A DNA stretch of 64,000 nucleotides from Mansonella perstans (Eukaryota > Nematoda > Chromadorea > Rhabditida > Onchocercidae), in the NCBI GenBank assembly GCA_037074765.1, contig JBAMDO010000047.1:62001-126000 (forward strand), written 5' to 3'. Positions within the stretch are counted from its first letter, which is position 1. Every line of letters begins with the position of its first letter. Position numbers and translations under genes: made by a program. Below, one piece after another: positions 40,301 through 52,200 of the stretch. The notes beneath the pieces are model-generated. The model was not told where the DNA came from and ran no database searches. It worked only from the letters and a program-made list of their open reading frames with translations.

Positions 40301-43300
40301 AAAACTATTCTCTTATATATTGAAAAAAAGGTTGTGCAGCGTTCAGCTTACTCGGCTGGTTGTATGATGTCATCCGGAATTCCTTTAATTCATCACAACC
40401 TCCCTGAGTAAGCGGATTGCTTAACCAATCTTTCGTCCTGAAAATTAAGCCTATTGGCCTCTCAAATCGACAGTAACTACACAACTACCAGTGGTATGCT
40501 ATCTTCATCTTTTTACACTATATATAGGAATACTGTAAAAAAATGCTTGGAGTAGTTGTGCTTCAATTAATAACATTTTTAGAAAGTAATTTTTTTTTAA
40601 AGCAAATCAAAGTTCTAATCTTTTAATTGACATTAATAGTGAAATGATGGAAATGTGAAAGGAGCAGATTGATTGGTGGATTGCAATAAAGCGATAAATC
40701 CACAATATCAGATTTTTATCAGATTATCAGATTAGGATTCTGTAGAAAGGTTTTGTAATCAATAATATTTAGGAGAAAGGTAGAAAAAATGTAATAAAAC
40801 AGAAGTTTCAAACTATAAATGGATTTGGACAACTCAATGAAATTAATTATGGTTAATTAATTACTTCAAAACTAATTAAGTCTTCGAATATCAAGTGAAA
40901 ATCTCTTCCACATTTGCAGGTTGTATGAAAAAATTCTTCCGCTAACTCTCTCATCTTACATTAATCAATTAAAATCAAAATTTAGCATTAGAGATATGTG
41001 AAAGTAGAATTATGCCTCTGTTTTGCATCATAATTTCCTTTTTTTAGCTGATTTGCAAATTATAATGATTATAAATTTACGGATGAATGTAAATTAATAC
41101 AATTTCGGAATTTACTTAATTATTACAAAAGAGTAATTATCAAAATTTTAAGATATTACTACAACAGATATTCAAATGATATTTAAATTATAGTGTGGAT
41201 AATCCATCGAGAAGTATTCCGAATTTGGGTACAATACGACGTGAGATAAATGAAGCGATCAGTAGTTGGCGAAATACAATGCCGATGCAGTTTAATGAAA
41301 TTCGACCGGAATCAGAAGCTGATGTAAAAATACGTTTTGCAACAGGTGATCACGGAGATCCGTATCGCTTCGATGGTAGTGGAAGAATTCTTGCACATGC
41401 ATTTCCACCCGGTGAAGGAATCGGTGGTGACATTCATCTAGACGATGACGAACGTTGGACTATATCGCTCACGGGTGATCCTAACAGGCAGCGTGAGTAA
41501 GCATGCACATTCTTCTCACCTATCGGCTTACCGTAGCAATGGTATCTACTGTCTATACACGATCAATAATGACTAGATGTTCCAGTTATTCCCAAAGAAC
41601 AGGATTATCTTGATTAGTCATGTACAGTCTCATCCAGACGATACCACTTTGTGAGATTATTGAAGCAAAATTATTTCAAATCCTAGCTTAGAAATTGCAG
41701 AAGTAAGTCTCCGTTCCATTGTAATGCATGAATTTGGACATAGTATCGGTCTGTCCCATTCACAACAAGAAGACAGTATAATGTATGCTTTCTATCAGTA
41801 CGACACACCGCCAAAGCTATCGTACGACGATTTATTAGCCATTTGGACTCTTTATGGCGGTAATGAAATTTTGCTGTTGATTCCCCACCAAAAACTATTT
41901 TAAATGTCATAAATTATAAATTAGACTCAAATAACTTGGATTTTTAAGTTGCCCTATTAAGTGCGAATAATCATCATTTAAGATCAAGAAGTGTTTTTTT
42001 TTTCATTAAACAAATAAATTTTATTAAATAAAAAATTTTTTCGTTTGTCTAACACAAAATATATCTTGAAAGGTCGGACAATGCTGACGATAGGTAATGA
42101 ATCGAGCTGTAAATTGCCAAACAATACTTTGATTCGATAAACTGAATATTATCAATAAACATGTAGTCATATTTAATATCAAATGCGCTGTCAGGTGGTG
42201 ATTATCATCCAACAGAACCAAGCGATACTCCTAGACCACAATTACCTACTACTGCAAAGCCACCACTGTTGCCAAGAGAACCTGAACAACCCACAGATCG
42301 GCTTCCAACAATTCAGCAAGATATTCCTGAGCTACCTGTTCCAGAACCCGATCCATGCAAATCTGAATACGATGCTGTTGCTTCCATACGACAAGAGATC
42401 TTCGTTTTTAAAGTTGTTGACTTTTTTCCTCTCTGTCTTTTTTTGTCTTGGAATTGATGATCTGTAAGAAAGGATAGGACTCCGTTAGTTCGGTGATTGA
42501 TTTCTTATCAACAAAAAATACAATAAACATGTATTCATTTAAATGATTTATTCTTCAGGACAGATGGTTTTGGCGGATACGACAAGATGGTACATTGAGT
42601 CAAAGTCCACGTCATATCAATACGCTATGGAGAGAAGCCACATGGCCTATAGATGCGGCAGTGGAAAGTGATCATCAAATCTACTTGTTCGCAGGTATGT
42701 TGAAGTTATCATTATTAGATACTATCATTATGACTATTATTTGTAATTGGAAGCAAAATAGGAAGTTAATAATGGAAGTGAAATTTCGGGATGAAATAAA
42801 GCTCTATCTAAAAGACAGAAATCCTTTTTTGTTATTTTATTTTATATTTATTCGTTTGCATATACATGTATTTTAGAACTTTGAGTTATAATGTTACGCT
42901 GAAGCTACCGAAACTTACCTTTATTCGTTATTTTCGAAGTATTTGCAGGTAAACATATTTATATATTCGATGGTCAACATCTTGTTTCAAAAAAAACACT
43001 CACCGACTTCGGTTTACCGGCTACTATTGAACAAATTCGACTTGTTTATACGTGGAATTATTGGACCGAGCAACCGATGTACATCTGGACAAACGATGAA
43101 TTCTGGAGAGTTGATAAGGTGTGAAAAGCAGGAGTAATGTTACAGCTAGCAATAATTTTTTTTTTCTTTGTTGCAATTTTTTCATACATCTAAAATGTTG
43201 TTGCAGAAATCTGGAAAAGTAGAAATTGGTTATCCACGCAAAATCGCAACAACATGGCATGGCATTCCAGAACAAGCTAGCGCAGCTGTGACCCACAATA

Positions 43301-43756
43301 ATGGTTCCTTTTTTATCCTTATTTATTTGAATTTAAAGATAATTATTTAATGATTCCTTAGCAATTTTGAGCATAACATATTCATATGCTCTTTGCCTTT
43401 CCGTTTAACTTTCTTTATTGCAGAAAAATGTAATGTCATTCTCATCTCTTATCAGTTAATTACTTTTCTCAAGGAGTGCTTCACAATTTTTTTTTTTGAG
43501 ACAAAGATTAAAGACGAAATTTTTTCCTTTTTTTGTTTAAAGAGAAGAAATTCTTTCAGATTTGTATTTTTTCAATGACAATGCAGCTTACAAATTCCAT
43601 ACCATTAATATGACAGCAGCACCACCAATTAGCACATCGCAATTATGGCGCTTTTGTCCTGTAGCAATGAAAATTTCAAGCAATGGAAATGTAGCACACA
43701 TTCCATCTTTATCTGCTTTTATTATTATTGTTGTTATTACTGTTTTTTTCCATTGA
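37360..43756 (+). CDS. Matrix metalloprotease with hemopexin domain and GPI-signal-like tail
   Basis: M10A zinc endopeptidase of the extracellular matrix. Ten exons: 37360-37440, 37629-37798, 37886-37981, 41194-41492, 41692-41859, 42195-42412, 42559-42694, 42949-43118, 43207-43303, 43560-43756; phases close to 516 aa. A signal peptide (MMILNMILLIYLVYSSIPLA) is followed by a peptidoglycan-binding-like prodomain. The cysteine switch reads KRCGLSD (canonical PRCGxPD), then a furin-type RKKR. The zinc site is HEFGHSIGLSH with the Met-turn region DSIMYAFYQY. A Pro-rich linker precedes a hemopexin propeller that opens DPCKSEYDAV and contains DRWFWRI, IYLFAGKHIYIFDG, EFWRVDK and DLYFFND. The protein ends SLSAFIIIVVITVFFH, a hydrophobic C-terminus like a GPI-attachment signal, as known for C. 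elegans ZMP-1. Orthology to a given zmp gene is not established. Confidence 0.9.
37982..41193 (+). other. Long third intron of the MMP gene
   Basis: 3.2 kb between the prodomain/cleavage-site exon and the catalytic exon. It holds simple repeats (poly-T at about 38402-38425, GAGAAAGAGA near 38764-38800, GATGAT near 38939-38968) and a GC-richer block at about 40020-40490, part of which is open on the minus strand and listed separately. Confidence 0.6.
40106..40273 (-). pseudogene. Possible gene relic antisense in the MMP intron
   Basis: A minus-strand open stretch reads LKFRQQAEDNNGRFFFRN, then REQLLPKIDEFLKLRERT, then LKEVMKISVEHTTGH before a TAG. A TTTTTTTTTAG acceptor sits inside it (before AAACAGAG), so it may be two exon pieces. 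Charged, helix-like composition and higher GC set it apart from the intron around it, but the flanking sequence in all frames is broken by stops. I do not recognise the family; a decayed gene or repeat fragment is the most likely reading. Confidence 0.2.
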
Positions 43757-44493
43757 TCATAATGACCAACTCATTTTACAGCAAAGACGTAATAATACTA
43801 TTACTATTCAACACAGTTATTTTGATAAAATAAGAAAAGAAAGGTGCAGTTCCTTCCTTATCTTCGTGAATTGAATTTTAAATTTTAAACAGTCGATAGC
43901 TCAGTTTATTTCAAGGCTAATAGGAATTTATTGCTGGATGAAACTCGAATTTTCAGGATAATTTTAGTTATCTCGTCAATTTTTACCGACCATCTGAATG
44001 ATCATTTTATCTATCCATCAGTTTCAGCAGAATAAATTATTAAATTGAAAACGACATAAATCATTAAACACTCAGCTCAGATAATTAGGGGTTCGACAGC
44101 CGACACTTTAAATCTTTTCCAAGCAGGAAATTGCTCTGTCACATGATTGCTCAAAGGATTAATTGAACAAGATATGAAAAAAATCAAATATTCTATTCCC
44201 CCTAGTTCTTTTAGTAGCTCTCTTGCAATTTATTTTTAATTCATCAAAGTCGCTAACACATTTCAGAATGAGATGTTTTAGCGGAATGAGATGCAGATCT
44301 AATGTACTTTTCTTCTGCACATCATCCTTGAATATCAGATAGATAGACCAATATAATTCTGACAAGTATACATCACTGCCTGGTTACTAATATTATGATT
44401 GCGTTAGTACCATTCTTCAAAATGCCAATAGTAAGCACCGCATAAGAATATGTATATACAAATAACATGAACCGGTCAATATAATTACGACAT
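43757..44493. other. Convergent intergenic region (MMP / BCL7 3' ends)
   Basis: About 740 bp between the stop codons of two convergent genes, expected to hold both 3' UTRs. Nothing else is seen. Confidence 0.6.
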
Positions 44494-45656
44494 TCATGAT
44501 TTAATCTCCGATGATTCCTGTTCCTGTTGTCGCATTTCACTGAAATCTGTCGAACCATTAGGAGTACCGCCACTGTTGCTCTGACTCTGGAAACCAACTG
44601 CTTCAAATGTTTGATTGGAATCACTATCGAATCCTCCTTCTGAGAAGCCAGTGTTAGAGTCATCATTCAAATTACCAAAAGCGCGGACTCGTGCTACATC
44701 GCTGTTCTCTGCAAGAGAGCTTACAATAGTATATTTTTTAGGGTTCTAATTCGTTAGTACTACAGCTCTATTCTAAATATCGCCCTATTCATCGCTCTGA
44801 ATATACAAACTTTTCCAGAGTACTGGAAACTACATTATACATATTGAATATGAAGTGAGGTTAGTACCTCAAAATCATACTGTTCTTCATTGAGTAGTAG
44901 TCGACATAGCTCATGAAACAACGCTTAATATGCCCTTATGGCAATAATACCTAATGCAATTGAATCTTGAGTATTTTCCGATGATGCAATTGTACTTTCA
45001 TCTTGATCTTGAATTACAGATTTCTGTGGTATTTTTGTAATATTCGTTGTTGCAGTCACTGAAAAAAAAAAAGCAAAAATATGGAAAAGCTAGGTCTGAT
45101 GTCAGTAAAAATTAAGTGATATGTGGAATTTTCAAATCTTTTTTGTATCATTTATATCAAGCACTTCAATAATCTTACCTGGGACCCACCGGAATAACTT
45201 TATTTGCGTATCTTTAACCACAATCCATTTCTTTTCCCTGCAAAAAACGAACTTTAATATCTTAAAAATATTATTGCATCAAAACAATATTCATTCATAT
45301 TCTTAGATCAATCTGCTTTCTATTTCAACTGTTTCAACTGCGCTTATCCAGAAATAGTAACAAAGTGAACTTTGATCACAATGATACCAGCGATACTTGA
45401 TAGAAAATATTGAGGGATAGTTGCTATTTTCTAAGAATTGGAAAAAAAAAGGACTATTCTACTAAGTCCTAATAAATCACTGAACCTTGTATAAGAATCA
45501 GTGTTATTCATGGAACATTCAATTTAAACCATTTTAAACTAATGCATGAAAACTATTCAGTTACCATTTTCGAACTTTATCTACCGAATTAATGACCCGT
45601 TTCAATTCATCTTTCGCACGGTTACGCGTTTCTGCGCGCTGATTGCGTGCATACAT
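44494..45656 (-). CDS. bcl-7: BCL7 family protein (SWI/SNF chromatin-remodelling accessory subunit)
   Basis: Nuclear accessory subunit of BAF-type SWI/SNF complexes. Four minus-strand exons, 45656-45565, 45237-45179, 45058-44951, 44708-44494; phases close to 157 aa. The conserved N-terminal BCL7 domain is clear: SVRAETRSRAKDDIKKV-like RAETRNRAKDELKRV, then a tryptophan split by an intron (VRK-W-EKKWIVVKDTQIKLF) and RWVPV. The remainder is Ser/Gln/Asn-rich low complexity (for example GFDSDSNQTFEAVGFQSQSN) and ends SSEIKS. Small exons hide it from simple ORF searches. TTCAG acceptors around 45694-45727 could receive a spliced leader. A small ORF on the same strand ends 200 bp upstream. Confidence 0.92.
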
Positions 45657-45855
45657 ATGCTATTGATTAAGCCACGGCGTGTTTCAAATTTTAATACCTG
45701 AATTTTTTTCAAATTTGAATACCTGAATTAGTAGTCCCATCATATTTCTATACAATCATTTACACTGCAATAACAAATATGATATAACATGAAAATAATG
45801 AGCTTTGTAAAAATGAATTCTATACAATTCTACTTTCCAGAAACATATAAGAAAA

Positions 45856-46113
45856 TCAAAATATGCAAGATACACCAGATAATTTAACTGATAAGCAACT
45901 GCTGATTAATTCATGAAAGTCAGCAATAGCACTTATCATGTCTAATACAAATAATGTCGCCAAAATACATAGGCTTTCTTCAGTAATCTCATTAACCTCC
46001 CTTTCAGAGTATTCTCGAGACATTAAAAGACAGATCTCCAGTAACTCTCGGGAATTTCGAAGAGATTGCAATCAATACAAAGAAGTTGCGATCAAAGGGT
46101 GTGCTGCATCCAT
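45856..46113 (-). pseudogene. Small unassigned ORF interrupted by one TGA, upstream of bcl-7
   Basis: On the minus strand an ATG (46113) opens MDAAHPLIATSLY, then a TGA (46074-46072), then continues in the same frame as LQSLRNSRELLEIC... EITEESLCILATLFV... ISAIADFHELISSCL for 71 codons to a second TGA. The downstream part looks like helical protein rather than noise. I do not recognise it. Read-through or restoration of the first TGA would give about 85 aa. It may also be a chance ORF, a broken gene, or one starting at an internal Met. The 200-bp gap to bcl-7 on the same strand would fit an operon. Confidence 0.3.
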
Positions 46114-49100
46114 GTCGAAATAACAAACAAAAATCATATACTACTCGGATTGTTGCGTAATGAAAATTATTGGACTCACGAGAAGTGCCTTTAGCAGGGA
46201 AAGGATGGCTGTTGTACTGATTGAAAATTGGGCAGTTTCAGTATTTAAGTTTTAAATTTCAAGGTAAATTTTATTAAGGATTTCGCTAATTATAACACTT
46301 ATCATTACTTTTTACATTCATTTTGTTTTATTATTATTCAGTTAATTAAACTTATTCCTTAAAGTTTTCACCTTTATTCCATTATAAATTTTATAAATTT
46401 TTTCATTATAACTCTCTATATTATTATTTGTAGTTTAGTTTAATAAAATGAAATAAAATGAAACACAATTACTAATTGATTCCAATCCTTTAAAATTTAA
46501 TTATATAAAATTAAGTTCTAAAATTATGGTTATTTTTTTTCCAACAAACTAGAAAGAATGATGTATTGATGAAATTAATGAAACAAAAGATGTGAATTGT
46601 TATCGTTTGGCAAAAACAGAAAGCAATTTGTGTGTGTAAAGTTATGGAAAAAAGTTATTTCGACGATTTTTGAATTGAATTTGCAGACAAATGTCTTTCG
46701 ATTAGAAATGATTCTGAGTTGAAAAAAATCGATTTCTTTTTTCCTTTCATAATTATTATTTTGAAATTGAAATATTTTGAAAAATTGATATTGAAATACG
46801 GAATAAATGAAGTATTGATTGAAAATCATTTGAAATCTTTGGTATGTTTGGAATACTTCCATCAATTTCTTTCATTTCTCATTATTACATGTTGATGGAA
46901 TAGGAAAAAAAACTTTGTTACTCATTTCCTCATACCTTTGCTAATGAAATGAATGGATTTCTGTATAAGTTAATGGCCAAATGTATTTATATATCAACTG
47001 GAATTATTTGAGAGCGAATTGAACTTTCGACAAGATTTATTTTAAAATTTTAAAAGTAGGAAAAGTTTTTTTAAAAGCATGGTTCATTTTTTCTTTCTTT
47101 TTTTCGTAAAATTTATTTTAAATTTCATTCATTCTACATAATTCTTTATATTATTATTTTGAAATATTAGCACTGAGTGCAGCGGAAATGGGAAAAAATT
47201 TGTAAAATAGTTTGTTTGGAAGTGTTTATGTCCTGTTTATGTCGTTTTTATATCCTGTTTATGTCGCATCATCTTCCTGTGACAATGTTTTTATGCCATC
47301 TCTCATGAATTGTTTTTGGGCATCTAACGATACCAGTATTATAGTATATGAGTTTCAATGCTCATTACATCAGTAAACAATGATATTTGCTAAATTGCTA
47401 TTGCATTTTGAATTTATTATTTGTGGTAATGAAAAGTAATTAAAGCGATGTGCATATTAATTAAAACACTAAACAAGATTTAATGATGTGATAATATCTT
47501 TTTATAAGATCCAGTTTTAGCATCTCTTTGAGAGATGAATAATAATAGTAATTTGGTAATGCTAAATTATTTCAACCAGATTTTACATTAGATGTAAGAA
47601 AATGAAGTAGTACATTTATATCAGAACACAGTTATCACTCATTTGTGTTTCATTCATGATAAAAGAAGCAAACAGTATGATCGATCAGTATTGATGCCAA
47701 GGACTGTTATCATGATAGTTACATAAATTATACTTTTTGTATCAAACAGATAATTATAATGATTAGTAAATTTTTCGGTAATTATCATTTCCTGTCTTTC
47801 CTCAGCAAATCTGATAAACTTTCGTAAGTGTTACCTTGTTGTGACTAAGGAAAAAAGAAAAAAAACAGAGAAAACCGGACGTGAAACGATCACACTGATT
47901 GAAAAATTTTAACAAACTCATACGATTTGTCAAATTTCTGTTTGAAAAAAAAATTTATAATTGCTTCTCCTAAAATTTTTTTCATTTTTTGATATTATAA
48001 ATGATTGTCACATTAAAACTCCAATGAAAGTTAAATGAAATTCCAATGCTAAATTGGAAAATTTCCAAAATATTTATTGTCATCAAACATATCATTTATG
48101 CTATTTCTATCATTTAAATCGTTCTTTTTTTATTACACTGGAAGATAAAGTGACTCAGTCTAACTATCTGCTAATCAATCAATTAGGGTTGATGTTTATA
48201 AATTTCTTTCAAAAATTTTTGAAAAAGTAATAGCTACAATTTCTTAGTCTAATTAATCAATACATACATAATTTTTACAGATATTTTTATCATTTATATT
48301 TCATAGATTTATCAAATGGCAATTGAGAATAATGTGTAGTATCTTTTAAAATAAGCATCATTTGCTAATATTTTCATTTTTTTCCATCATTTTCAAAATC
48401 ATCAAGAAGCTATTCTGATTGATAATGATAAGACTGTTCTGGATTATCATCTATCCATTCCCAGTGACTGAAATCAGAACTATTATCACAATGATAGTAC
48501 AAGACATCTTAGCATTGTATCACATTCAGTAATGAAACGGGGTAGATAGTGGTGGTTTGGTTTCGTCGGATTGTAGTAGTATGGGCGTGTTTCGGGGGAA
48601 GACGAGAAAGATGTGAATCAGTCACCGCCATTATTCTCTTTAGCAGTGCCCTTTACCTGCTCTCAAATTATATTTTCTCTCTCATTTCCAAATAATTGAA
48701 GTCCTACTACCATCGTTTCCTTCTGTTTTGGATTTAGGTAGTAGAAGTAATAATGGTGATGATGGTGGTAATGTGGTGTTGGTGGTAATGATGATGGTGA
48801 TGATAGAACTGTCATAGTGATAGTGATGGTCATGATGGTACTGTGTTAGTGATGGTGATGATGATAGTGAAGTGGTAATGATGATGATGATGATGATGGT
48901 GATGTTAGTTATTATGGTGATCAAATTAGAGGTTTTATTTTTGATTTAAAAAAAAAGTGTGATATCTACTGTCTGCCGATTTATATTCATAATGAAGAGT
49001 GCAGCCTTTACTTATTCAGGTTATAAGAAACGAAGCAGCGATATCTGGTAGATGAAAGATAACTTGCATGCTTGTGGAAGTACGCTTCTCTTCTAATACC

Positions 49101-49213
49101 ACTTCAAGCTGAATTGCTGTACTGAATGATAAATTTTTGGTGCTCTGCTAAGAAGGAAAAAAGTTAACCTTATTCATTGGTGCTACCTGCTCACCAATAG
49201 ATGCCCAGATTAT
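46114..49213. other. Divergent intergenic region upstream of the DPY-31-type astacin
   Basis: About 3.1 kb, AT-rich. A TGATGG/GATGGT microsatellite at about 48750-48915 is the only structured element seen, and it creates an Ile/Ser/Pro-rich ORF on the other strand. The right end should hold the astacin promoter. No gene is supported. Confidence 0.5.
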
Positions 49214-52200
49214 ATGGCATTATTAAAGTCCTTCTTTAGCAATATTTTTTCAACCTCTTTTACCACTATCACTGATAGCAGAAACTTCATACATAATATA
49301 AAGTTAATCAGCACCAATTACTGGTTGATATTTGTCATGACTGTTCTGTGCACATGTAATACACACACCAATGGAGCATTGTTTCTTAATGACCCTTATG
49401 AACATCTTCTTGTATCGCTGGAAGATAAAAGGGTCGAATCCATTAGTCCCACTGCTACTATTACTACTGCAACTCAAAGATTACTTCGGGAAAAAGCGAA
49501 AACATTTGGACAAAGTGTGGAAGAAATCCAGAAAGTCAAACACTATCTGCAAGAAATTGCAAATTTTGAAGCCAAACAACATCCAGAGGAGATCTTTCAA
49601 CAGCATACTGCAAAATCTTCCAAAACGGTAACAGTGGATATTTCTTACTTAATATTTTTGAATCTTAGATTTAAATGAACCAATTCTTGATATGAAAATT
49701 AAGCATAATGGTGAAGAAATTAATGAATTTTTAATAACCATTTCATTTCATATCTTCCATGCCATTAAGCGATTTGTTCAATTATTACTTATCATTCTTT
49801 AAGCGTAGTAAAAATTTGGAAATTCTAATGGTCTACAATAAAGTTAACTCGTTTCAAAATACAGTCTAATTCTTTCTCTAAAAGATCATTATATGAAAAG
49901 TGACTGTGGTTGGTTTTATTTTCTCTGCTGCCTACGAAATTTACCTAGCATTACGATTTCAAGAAGAAATATTGGTGAGAAAAATATCATAATAATAATA
50001 TCATTATCATTAGTTGAACATCTTCATCAAAAGATGCTTTAAAAATATTTATTTAACAAAAATTTTCTTCACAAATTATAATGCTGAGAAGTTCTTTGAA
50101 CTTTTACTTCAATTGCAAATTATATTGCCTTATTATATTGCTCAGTTCAAGAAATAATATCGTTACGAAAAACTATTTGTTGATTGAAAACAAAAAAAAA
50201 AAAGTAATAGGATTATAGAAGAGAGTTGTATGCGGTACAAGAAACAGGTTACGAGGTCAATAAAAGGAAATACTGGACCTGTGAACTATTACTGATTGCT
50301 TAAATGACAATTTGTTGTGAACTGAAGAGATTTGTTGAATGAAATATTCGTTTAAATTCGGTTAAATTAATCATGTCCGTTAGAAAAATCCATGGATCAC
50401 TGTTAATTGGATTATCAGTAACCATTCCGAAATAATTTCACGATACCTCCTCTCTGTAACAGAAATAGAATTATTAATAGTGATAAAAATTCAAATTTTC
50501 ATTCTTTGCTAATGTAGTTGAAATTGTCTGATAAAAATTTTAATCCATAAGCTATAAAGTTACCATTGCACTAATGTCGTAACTCTGGCCTTGATAATGA
50601 TTGCTAATTGATAATATCACTTCATCAGTTATTATCAATTATGATTTTTGAAGATTTGTTTACAAAAGATCAAAAATTATTAACTTTAGATATGTCAAGT
50701 ATCAAAATAAAACTGCAGTCATTTAGCAGAAATATAAACGCACGCGAAATAATTGTAAAATTTGTAAAAAAAAAAGTAATAGTTTTATAAGTAGAACAAA
50801 AATTCTGAACATTCTCTTATTGGTGCTCAGCCTGGGTAAGTTAAGTATTACTTCTTCTTTTTATTCATCATTGCTATTCATCACTATCCATAAAATCATT
50901 CTGGAAAAAAATGATGTTGGTTATCAGGATTCTTCCCAAGTTATCGATATTTCCATACTATTTTAACAAGCTCAAAACTAGATAGAACATGTGGATGAAA
51001 AGTTAGTAATTTGTCCGTCCATAATCTGCTTTTCTTCAATCCAACTCAATAACACATATAACATCGAGAAATCCCTCCAAGGATACGGTCTATTTAAAGA
51101 TTTTTTCCTGTCAACCAATTCTGTCGAAAATATTCTCAAAGAGCAAAAAGTGAAATTTTCTATTTCCATCATATTGCTGAAGCATAAAATGCAGGATTTT
51201 CTGCTAGATTATCCCTGTCCTATCAATTCTTTCTCATTTTCCTTCATTCAAATCTTTTTCAACAACAAGATAATCAAATATGAACATAACTGAGATTAAG
51301 TAAGGCAGAATGTCGCATTTGATATGCTTCCTATTAATGTCGTTTCAAAGAGCAGAGTAGTCAAGCAATTATTAAATTACATTTTTGTACGGCTTATTTC
51401 TGAATTCTAGTAGTGATATATGGTGCCTAGCAGTGATTAGCATTTCCAGTGTAGTTAATTGAAATGACAATTTTAATTAGCTATTAATCTATCTTCTAAA
51501 TCGTCGAGTTGCTGTGAAACAAACATTATAAATGAATCACAAATATTTGCGTCAATTATTAGCTCCTTGAAATATACATTGCAAGCAAATGAGCAATATG
51601 AAACAGAAAGGGCCTGAAGGAATTGCGAAAAATTATGATTACATTATGATTAATTGCAATTGCATGGTTAATTATGATGTTAATTACGAAAAATTATAAA
51701 ATCAATCCCAATAATTAGTAAACGATTCTTCTCAACTGATCGTTGATTTTTTAAAACCAGAAAGAATTTTTTTTGTTTTTTTTTCATCGAATCGAAATAA
51801 ATGAAAAAAAAGAAAAATAGAAAAAGAGAGATTGATCGATGAAAAATATTTATTTGATTGATCGATATTTAAATTTGATTTACAGAAGATAGTGGAAAGA
51901 GAGGAAAGAAAGAAAATTACTGTTGGAAGAAATATCATTTTCTAAGAATTCTTCTTTTTTTTATTTTTTCATCTTGTTAGATATTTAATTTATAGTCTTT
52001 TAACAAAATAATTGCTAATGATCAACTAATGAGTACTGCAACACCTCAAAGATATCTAAATTTTAATTATAAATATACAATTATAATTATTATATAAATA
52101 ATTAATTAATTAATCAATTAACCAGATACCGCATATTTTACAAAATGAACGAAATGAAATAAACTATGATGAAAAGAGTAAATTAGCGAATATTATTTTG

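Noticed and set aside
44373..44666. 97-codon minus-strand ORF
   Set aside because: Wrong frame of the last bcl-7 exon; the frame joined in phase to the BCL7 domain is different.
48682..48924. Ile/Ser/Thr-rich minus-strand ORF
   Set aside because: Product of the TGATGG microsatellite.
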